Source: Anaerolineales bacterium (GTDB lineage Bacteria > Chloroflexota > Anaerolineae > Anaerolineales > Villigracilaceae). From it: DNA of 64,000 nucleotides. The notes beneath the pieces were generated by a model. It was not told the DNA's origin. It made no database searches and saw only the letters and a program-made list of their open reading frames with translations. The stretch is taken from assembly GCA_016789025.1 (NCBI GenBank), contig JAEURC010000021.1, positions 1-64,000 of the forward strand, read 5' to 3'. The position numbers and the translations under genes were made by a program. Positions within the stretch are counted from its first letter, which is position 1; the number at the start of each line of letters is the position of its first letter. Of the stretch, positions 58,752 to 64,000 are shown one piece after another.

Positions 58752-59933
58752 TTATGTATTCTTCTGAATAACATTATCGCCATACTTTTCTCTCAACACA
58801 TCCACCGCCTCTTGCAGTTTGCGCGATTTCTCGTTGTCCACATCCCACAAGCCGAGTTGACGGATCGGCGCGCCGAGTCCGCTCACGCCGACGCCGATGA
58901 GTCGCACAAGTTGATTCGACTTGCGGACCGACCTCAACAACTCCAGCGCGGCTTTTGTGATTTCATCTTCCTGGTCGGTGCGATGATTCAAAGTTTTCTG
59001 TCGCGTCAATGTGGTGAAATCGGGCCAGCGAATCTTCAACTTGATCGTCGAGCCAGCCAGTTCATTTTTTCGCAACTGCCGCGCCACCTCCGCCGATTGC
59101 TCGCGCACGGTTTTCTCCAACATTTTATCGTCGCGCACATCGCGCGAAAACGTGATCTCCTGGCTGATGGATTTCGTCTCGCGCTCAGTGACGACAGGTC
59201 GCGCGTCAATCCCTTTTGCATGACGCGACAACTCGCGCCCATTCTCGCCGAACAAACGGATCAGATCCTCTTCGCGCCACCTCGCAATATCGCCAATTGT
59301 GTGGATGCCCAACTCGGCGAGTCGCTTCGACGTTTTCGGACCGACTCCCCACAACATATCCGCAGGCAGTGGATTCAAGAACGCCGCTTCCTCTCCAGAC
59401 GGGACAACTGTCACAGCATTGGGCGGCTCAGTTCGCCCGTCGGCTTTGATGCGTTTCAGCGCGAGCGCTTTGCCAACTTCGGTAGCGATCTTCGCCACAA
59501 GTTTGTTCGACGCGATCCCAATCGAGCAGGGGAGATGCAGTTCGTCGCGGATGCGAGTCTGAAGTCCGCGGGCGATGCGTTGTGAGTCGTCTTGAATATC
59601 TGAAATGTCGAGGAACGCCTCGTCAATCGAAATTTGTTCCACCAGCGCGGTGAGGTCGTGGAGTCTCTGCATCACTTGTTTCGATACGTCGCTGTAGGCG
59701 CGATGATGCCCCGAAACGATGATCAGCCCTGGGTTGAGTCGAAGCGCCTGACTCATCGGCATCGCGCTTCGCACGCCGTTCCGCCTCGCCGCGTAGGAAC
59801 AGGATGCGACGACCCCTCGTTCTTCGGGTCTGCCGCCAACCGCGAAAGCCTTGCCGCGAAGCTCGGGGTTGCGAGTCTCTTCCACGGAGCAGAAGAAGGC
59901 GTCGAGGTCGAGGTGGAGAATTGTTCTCGGCAT
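58752..59933 (-). CDS. dinB: DNA polymerase IV (Y family)
   Basis: 393 aa from ATG at 59933 (PRTILHLDLDAFFCSVE); the frame reaches 59963 with no support. Palm catalytic residues: Asp in LDLDAFF, and EQISIDEAFLDISD (Asp-Glu pair). The fingers region and C-terminal little-finger domain (about 240-345: ISQEITFSRDVRDDK) are present. Translesion, error-prone polymerase. The minus-strand TATAAT at 59940-59945 lies only 6 bases before the ATG, so the transcript may be leaderless. A weak -35 lies upstream. No clear LexA box is seen. Confidence 0.95.
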   Translation of the reverse strand: MPRTILHLDLDAFFCSVEETRNPELRGKAFAVGGRPEERGVVASCSYAARRNGVRSAMPMSQALRLNPGLIIVSGHHRAYSDVSKQVMQRLHDLTALVEQISIDEAFLDISDIQDDSQRIARGLQTRIRDELHLPCSIGIASNKLVAKIATEVGKALALKRIKADGRTEPPNAVTVVPSGEEAAFLNPLPADMLWGVGPKTSKRLAELGIHTIGDIARWREEDLIRLFGENGRELSRHAKGIDARPVVTERETKSISQEITFSRDVRDDKMLEKTVREQSAEVARQLRKNELAGSTIKLKIRWPDFTTLTRQKTLNHRTDQEDEITKAALELLRSVRKSNQLVRLIGVGVSGLGAPIRQLGLWDVDNEKSRKLQEAVDVLREKYGDNVIQKNT

Positions 59934-59939
59934 GGATGT

Positions 59940-59945
59940 ATTATA
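59940..59945 (-). promoter_or_regulatory. Candidate -10 box of dinB (leaderless start)
   Basis: TATAAT on the minus strand; 6 nt separate it from the ATG at 59933, so transcription would start at or next to the start codon. Confidence 0.45.
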
Positions 59946-60075
59946 AGAGGAGAAAAGAGTCATCTAGCCGATATTGAAGATTTGTTAAAGAAAAGTTATA
60001 CTAGGGGCGTATAGTCACTGAGGAACTTTTCGACGTTTCTATCGTCGTAGTCAATTGGAACAAGAGGAGAAGCCT

Positions 60076-62913
60076 ATGAAAACCCGATTCCATGCACTTT
60101 CCATCATGGTGGTGTTCGCATTGATGTTGTCGCTCCTGCCAGCCGCCGCAACCGCGTCGTCTGTAGCGGCGGCGCAATCATGCACCGACAAGGCGCAGTT
60201 TATCGCTGATGAAACTGTTCCCGATGGTACCCGCTTTGATGCTGGCGCGGCATTTACCAAAGTGTGGACGTTAAGAAACGTCGGCACCTGCACATGGACA
60301 ACCTCCTATTCGCTGGTATTCGATACCGGAGAGAAGATGGGCGCGACTACATCCAGCAATTTTGCGAATAATATTGCTCCGGGTCAGATCATTGATGTCA
60401 CCGTGAATATGACCGCGCCAAACGCGGCAGGTCATTACATAGGCTACTGGAAATTCAAGAACGCTTCCGGGGCGTTGTTTGGAATCGGCGTGAACGCCAA
60501 CAAAGCCTGGTGGGTCGAGATCAATGTGATTGGTTCTTCAACCGCTAACGTTGTGTATGATTTCACCGCGAAAGCCAGTGAAGCAACCTGGTCGAGCGGC
60601 GCGGGCGGGCTTTCGTTCCCGGGCGCCGATGGCGATGTGAAAGGCTTTGCCATCAAGAAAGATAAGCCGAAGTTTGAATCAGGCGTCGAGATGGCGCAGG
60701 CAGGCTTGTTGTTTGCCCCGCAAAATCTCACCAACGGATTCATTCAAGCGCGTTACCCCGCCTTCAAAGTGGAAAGCGGAGATAAGTTCCAAACCCGCGT
60801 GGGATGTGAATTCAACGCGACATCGTGCTATGTTGCCTATCGGCTCGATTACGAAGTGGGAAGCACGATCCGCACATTCTGGACATTCCGCGAACGCTAT
60901 GAGGGATTGACCTACGACGCCAACATCGACCTCTCTCCGCTCGCGGGGCAGGAAGTCAAATTCATTCTGTATGTTTCCGCATATGGCTCGCCCGTTGGCG
61001 ATCGCGCCCTATGGGGTAACCCGGTCATCGTCCGAAAAGGAAGCGCGCCTCCCCCAACCGCGACCGGCACGCTTGCCACCTCCACGCCAACGAAAACTCC
61101 CGCCCCGGTCACGCAAACCGTCCAGCCATCCTCGTGCGATAAAGTTCAGTTCGTCGCCGATGTGACTGTATCCGACGGCACAACCTTTGCGCCCGGTCAG
61201 ACGTTTACCAAAACATGGCGCTTGAAGAACGTTGGCGCGTGCGCGTGGACAACTGCATACCAAATGGTATTCTTCAGCGGCGAACAAATGGGCGCGCCGA
61301 CTGCCGCGGCATTCTCGCGCACGGTGGAAGTGGGGCAGACCATCGACATTTCTGTGCCGATGATCGCGCCCTCTGCCGCAGGTTCCTACCGCGGTTATTG
61401 GATGTTCAAAAACGCCAGCGGCGCCTTGTTCGGAATCGGCGCGCAAGCGAACAAACCCTGGTGGGTGGATATCAAAGTTTCGGGTCCCACCGTCACGCCG
61501 GGCGGACCAAGTAAAACGCCCACCTCCGCGACATCAACAGCCACAGCGGGATCAACGGTCACGCCCAGCCCTAACACTGCCTACGATTTTGCAACGAACG
61601 CCTGCGCCGGTACCTGGTTCAGCGGCGCTGGGCAATTGCAATGCCCTGGCGCCGACGGCGATGCAAAAGGATTTGTGTTGAAACTTTCCAGCGCAAAACT
61701 TGAAACTGGCGCAACCGACAACCGCCCGAGCATCCTCACCTTCCCTCAAAATGTTTCAAGCGGATACGTTCAAGGCTTCTTCCCCGCCTTCAAAGTACAA
61801 AGCGGAGACCGCTTCCGCGCGACTATCGGATGCGAAGGCGGCTCGACCCTCTGCTACGTTGCCTACCGCCTGGATTTTCAAACCGGGAGCGACCCGATCG
61901 CCACCTTGTGGGGCCCGTTCCTCGAACGCTACGAAGGGCAAATGTACAACGTGGATATCGACCTCTCGGCTCTCGCCGGTAAAGATGTGAAATTCATTCT
62001 CACCGCGCTGGCAGTGGGTCCCGCCACCGGCGACCGCGCTTTGTGGGTGGGTCCGCATATTTATCGCGCCACCGGCGGCGGAGGCGCCTTGCCCGACCTT
62101 GCCATCAATTCCCTGAGCGTTTCATTCCCGAACCCGAGTTGTTTCAATCCCGGTGAAGCGTTGGGCTTGCGCGTCAGTGTAACCAACAGCGGTCAGGCGG
62201 CTGTCGGAAATTTTGTTGTGCAATCGGGGAGCGCCCAACAAACTGTCAACGGTTTGGCGGTGGGGGAATCCAAATCCGTATTCTTCACAAGTTTTGCCAA
62301 CCCCGCCACAGTGACAGTTGATCCGGGCAATACAGTCGCTGAAAGCAATGAACAAAATAATTCGCGCGCCGAAACTCTGCCAACCCCAACGCCTCCATTG
62401 CCATGCGCAGGCACGCCAACATTTACATCCACCCCCAACCCGCCGACCCCAACTCCAACCCCAACATCAAACGGCTGGAACCGTTTCCAAAACGATAAAT
62501 ATAAATTTTTTGTATTGGTTCCGCCCGACGCCTCGGCTGGCATGAGCGAAAACTCCGGTCGCGCCGATCTACAATTTGCCCCGAACACCAACCTGCGCGA
62601 AAAATACCTCGCCATCACCGTCACTGAAAATGCCGCCTCGTGTAAATATGCCAGCGGGTCTGCCGTCTCCTCGACGAACGTCACGATCAACGGCGTGCAA
62701 TTCCTCAAAGAGAGCGGCTCGGAAGGCGCGGCGGGAAGCTTCTTCGATTGGGTCAGTTACTCCACCGTGAGCAACAACGCGTGCATCAACCTCGCCTTTG
62801 TGCTCAAATCGGTAAACCCCGGCAACCTGCCCACGCCCCCGCCGGTCTTCGACAAGAACGTCGAGTCGGCGATCTTCGACTTGATCATCAACACCTTTGG
62901 ATTTTTCCAATAG
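60076..62913 (+). CDS. Secreted NBR1-Ig / CARDB multi-domain surface protein
   Basis: 945 aa from ATG 60076 (GAGGAG 8-13 nt upstream). Signal peptide (1-31, ending AAAATASSVAAAQS). Two near-duplicate modules follow: NBR1-Ig-like domains at about 35-140 and 358-460 (each with a TFVPDGTxF.. start, WTLRNVGTCTWT/RLKNVGACAWT, SGALFGIG.. and KAWWVEI/KPWWVDI), each followed by a jelly-roll-like domain (about 160-320 and 475-650, YDFxxxAxxAxWxSGAG...FPGADGD). A CARDB domain (about 665-755, LGLRVSVTNSGQAAVGNFVV) and Thr/Pro linkers precede a C-terminal globular domain (about 795-940). Likely surface or exoprotein; ligand unknown. Duplication is clear. Confidence 0.88.
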   Translation: MKTRFHALSIMVVFALMLSLLPAAATASSVAAAQSCTDKAQFIADETVPDGTRFDAGAAFTKVWTLRNVGTCTWTTSYSLVFDTGEKMGATTSSNFANNIAPGQIIDVTVNMTAPNAAGHYIGYWKFKNASGALFGIGVNANKAWWVEINVIGSSTANVVYDFTAKASEATWSSGAGGLSFPGADGDVKGFAIKKDKPKFESGVEMAQAGLLFAPQNLTNGFIQARYPAFKVESGDKFQTRVGCEFNATSCYVAYRLDYEVGSTIRTFWTFRERYEGLTYDANIDLSPLAGQEVKFILYVSAYGSPVGDRALWGNPVIVRKGSAPPPTATGTLATSTPTKTPAPVTQTVQPSSCDKVQFVADVTVSDGTTFAPGQTFTKTWRLKNVGACAWTTAYQMVFFSGEQMGAPTAAAFSRTVEVGQTIDISVPMIAPSAAGSYRGYWMFKNASGALFGIGAQANKPWWVDIKVSGPTVTPGGPSKTPTSATSTATAGSTVTPSPNTAYDFATNACAGTWFSGAGQLQCPGADGDAKGFVLKLSSAKLETGATDNRPSILTFPQNVSSGYVQGFFPAFKVQSGDRFRATIGCEGGSTLCYVAYRLDFQTGSDPIATLWGPFLERYEGQMYNVDIDLSALAGKDVKFILTALAVGPATGDRALWVGPHIYRATGGGGALPDLAINSLSVSFPNPSCFNPGEALGLRVSVTNSGQAAVGNFVVQSGSAQQTVNGLAVGESKSVFFTSFANPATVTVDPGNTVAESNEQNNSRAETLPTPTPPLPCAGTPTFTSTPNPPTPTPTPTSNGWNRFQNDKYKFFVLVPPDASAGMSENSGRADLQFAPNTNLREKYLAITVTENAASCKYASGSAVSSTNVTINGVQFLKESGSEGAAGSFFDWVSYSTVSNNACINLAFVLKSVNPGNLPTPPPVFDKNVESAIFDLIINTFGFFQ

Positions 62914-62935
62914 GATGCATCGCCTCTTTTCCCAC

Positions 62936-62972
62936 GAGAAGCCTGGTCCGCCCGACCGGGCTTTTCTCTAGC
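62936..62972 (+). terminator. Rho-independent terminator
   Basis: GAGAAGCCTGGTC pairs with GACCGGGCTTTTCTC (62936-62948 and 62954-62968), then CTAGCC; 22 bases beyond the TAG of the NBR1-Ig gene. Confidence 0.65.
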
Positions 62973-62991
62973 CTCAACGTGATTCACCGTC

Positions 62992-63037
62992 CCGCAGGTT
63001 TCATCGAATCAAATTTGTGCTGGTGAAAAACCTGCGG
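62992..63037. repeat. Inverted repeat upstream of the OmpR-type regulator
   Basis: CCGCAGGTT (62992-63000) pairs with AACCTGCGG (63029-63037). Located 12 bases before the regulator ATG; possibly a mobile repeat or an operator. Confidence 0.55.
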
Positions 63038-63049
63038 AACGTTTTACTT

Positions 63050-63769
63050 ATGTCCCTCAACCGTTCCACCATCCTGCTCGCCGACGACGACCCAACCATT
63101 GCGGATAGCCTCGCGCCGTTCCTCGAACGCGCCGGCTTTCATGTGTTGGTCGTATCCGATGGCATAACCGCGCTGGATAAAGCGCAGGCGCATCACCCCG
63201 AACTGATCATCCTCGATGTGCTCATGCCTCGCATGGACGGACGCGAAACCCTACGCCGCTTACGAAAACTGAATATCTGGACCCCAACGATCCTGCTCAC
63301 GCAAGTCGGCGAAGCCTCCGAACGCGCGCTTGCCCTCGAAGAAGGCGCAGACGATTACCTCAACAAGCCGTTCGATCCGCATGAATTATTGGCGCGCATC
63401 CGCGCGGTGTTGCGGCGGGCGCGCCCCGGCGAACGATCATTATCCACAGCCTGGTTGCTCACTGCCGGCGAACTTGTGTTGGATCGCCGCGCGCGTCGCG
63501 CCACCCTCGCCGGTGAAACCGTCGAACTCACACCCAAAGCGCTCGCTGTGTTGGAATATTTGATGACTCACCCCGATGAAGCCATTTCACGCGAACGCCT
63601 GTTGGATGTGGTCTGGGGTTGGGAATATCCCACAGGCACGCGCACCGTCGACACGCGCATGGCGGAACTCCGCCGCGCATTGGACGATGACCCCTCCGAG
63701 CCGCGCTTCATCGAAACAATTCCCAGCGAAGGCTACCGCTTCATCGCCTCCGTTCATGGAGAAGGGTAA
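63050..63769 (+). CDS. OmpR-type winged-helix response regulator
   Basis: 239 aa from ATG 63050. Receiver domain: acidic triad DDD in LLADDDPTIADSL, phospho-acceptor Asp in LIILDVLMPRMDGRE (about 61), Lys in YLNKPFDPHELL. A C-terminal winged-helix domain (about 145-235) has LVLDRRARRATLAGETVELTPKALAVLEYLMTHP and ETIPSEGYRFIAS. DNA-binding regulator. The next ORF starts directly after the TAA (63770) and looks like its sensor, so this is probably a two-component operon. An RBS is not obvious. Confidence 0.92.
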   Translation: MSLNRSTILLADDDPTIADSLAPFLERAGFHVLVVSDGITALDKAQAHHPELIILDVLMPRMDGRETLRRLRKLNIWTPTILLTQVGEASERALALEEGADDYLNKPFDPHELLARIRAVLRRARPGERSLSTAWLLTAGELVLDRRARRATLAGETVELTPKALAVLEYLMTHPDEAISRERLLDVVWGWEYPTGTRTVDTRMAELRRALDDDPSEPRFIETIPSEGYRFIASVHGEG

Positions 63770-64000
63770 ATGCGGCGACTTTCAGGAAAATGGTCAAGGT
63801 ACGCCAAACTGACACTGCCGCTCTGGGTGGGGCTGATCCTCGCCGGACTGGCGTGGTTTCTGCTGCCGTTTGCGCCTCCCACGCTCACAACGATCGACAT
63901 AGGCATCTTCGGTTTGGTACTTGGGTTGTCGATTCGCAACACGGCAGTATTCGCGTTCCTGTTGGGCTTTTTTATCACCGGCGTAATTTTATTTGTTCGC
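63770..64000 (+). CDS. N-terminal part of a membrane sensor, probable histidine kinase (window edge)
   Basis: 77 codons in frame, no stop before the window end. Starts MRRLSGKWSRYAKLTLPLW, then a hydrophobic hairpin (about 17-36) and two more hydrophobic stretches (about 43-55, 58-77). A response regulator lies immediately upstream with no gap, so the missing remainder is likely a kinase. Only the N-terminal membrane part is visible, so the family call rests on context. Confidence 0.5.
   Translation, partial: MRRLSGKWSRYAKLTLPLWVGLILAGLAWFLLPFAPPTLTTIDIGIFGLVLGLSIRNTAVFAFLLGFFITGVILFVR

Noticed and set aside
62992-63037. Rho-independent terminator before the OmpR-type gene
   Set aside because: No T-tract on either strand; kept only as an inverted repeat.
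1-64000. tRNA, rRNA, tmRNA or prophage
   Set aside because: No cloverleaf with tRNA-like conserved loops, rRNA blocks, integrase or phage structural genes were recognised by reading.

Overview
The window looks like a chromosomal stretch of a Chloroflexota bacterium, most likely class Anaerolineae. This is inferred from protein families and style, not from a marker-gene search. Supporting signs are many SAM methyltransferase and glycosyltransferase genes, a fused MetV-MetF protein beside a corrinoid-type methyltransferase, NBR1-Ig surface proteins with Thr/Pro linkers, an unusually long ThyX, and dense palindromic repeats, some translated inside genes. There is no rRNA, tRNA, CRISPR array or prophage that I could recognise.

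Layout. 0.1-1.2 kb: Zn-ribbon/OB protein and DUF3597 protein. 1.5-4.4 kb: glycosyltransferase, SDR-type epimerase, then a DUF6883-DUF4926 pair followed by a second diverged copy of the epimerase gene's 3' end. 4.4-6.1 kb: AT-rich two-gene unit (N-formylglutamate-amidohydrolase-like protein plus PD-(D/E)XK nuclease). 6.3-9.5 kb: WecA-like transferase and heparinase II/III-like protein. 9.6-12.2 kb: one-carbon genes. 12.5-26.6 kb: surface polysaccharide and glycosylation genes (GT4, UgdH, methyltransferases, GtrA, two GT39 proteins, GT2) interrupted by a NarL-type two-component system and a TerC gene under a yybP-ykoY riboswitch. 26.7-32.8 kb: FTR1 permease, helical lipoprotein, four-helix membrane protein and pentahaem cytochrome c, which I read as an iron-handling electron-transfer cluster. 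33-34.4 kb: methyltransferase and DinB-like protein. 34.5-42.2 kb: nusA-ylxR-infB-rbfA-nrnA-truB-ribF translation operon, without rimP. 42.3-48 kb: small membrane protein, ThyX, MFS transporter, flotillin and NfeD. 48-53.8 kb: TetR-controlled ABC efflux operon with an intruding four-helix-bundle (S23) gene. 53.9-57.1 kb: AT-richer kinase, receiver and membrane-protein operon. 57.2-64 kb: PspC, zinc-finger membrane protein, GyrI-like protein, DNA polymerase IV, a large NBR1-Ig/CARDB secreted protein, and an OmpR-type regulator running into a truncated sensor gene.

Repeats are the strongest unexplained signal. Many sequence-unrelated 50-130 bp palindromic elements share one architecture: an outer stem enclosing two inner hairpins. 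They sit at gene ends, often supplying the stop codon or the last residues, and they also occur in frame inside genes (heparinase, ABC ATPase, a methyltransferase, a glycosyltransferase). A second class consists of runs of permuted 7-9 nt words, for example around the S23 gene and around the zinc-finger membrane protein gene, in both cases in inverted orientation on the two sides.

The best candidates for undescribed systems are the amidohydrolase-like/nuclease pair (4.4-6.1 kb), the FTR1-cytochrome cluster (26.7-32.8 kb), the kinase-receiver-membrane operon (53.9-57.1 kb) and the repeat-flanked S23 unit (51.3-51.9 kb).
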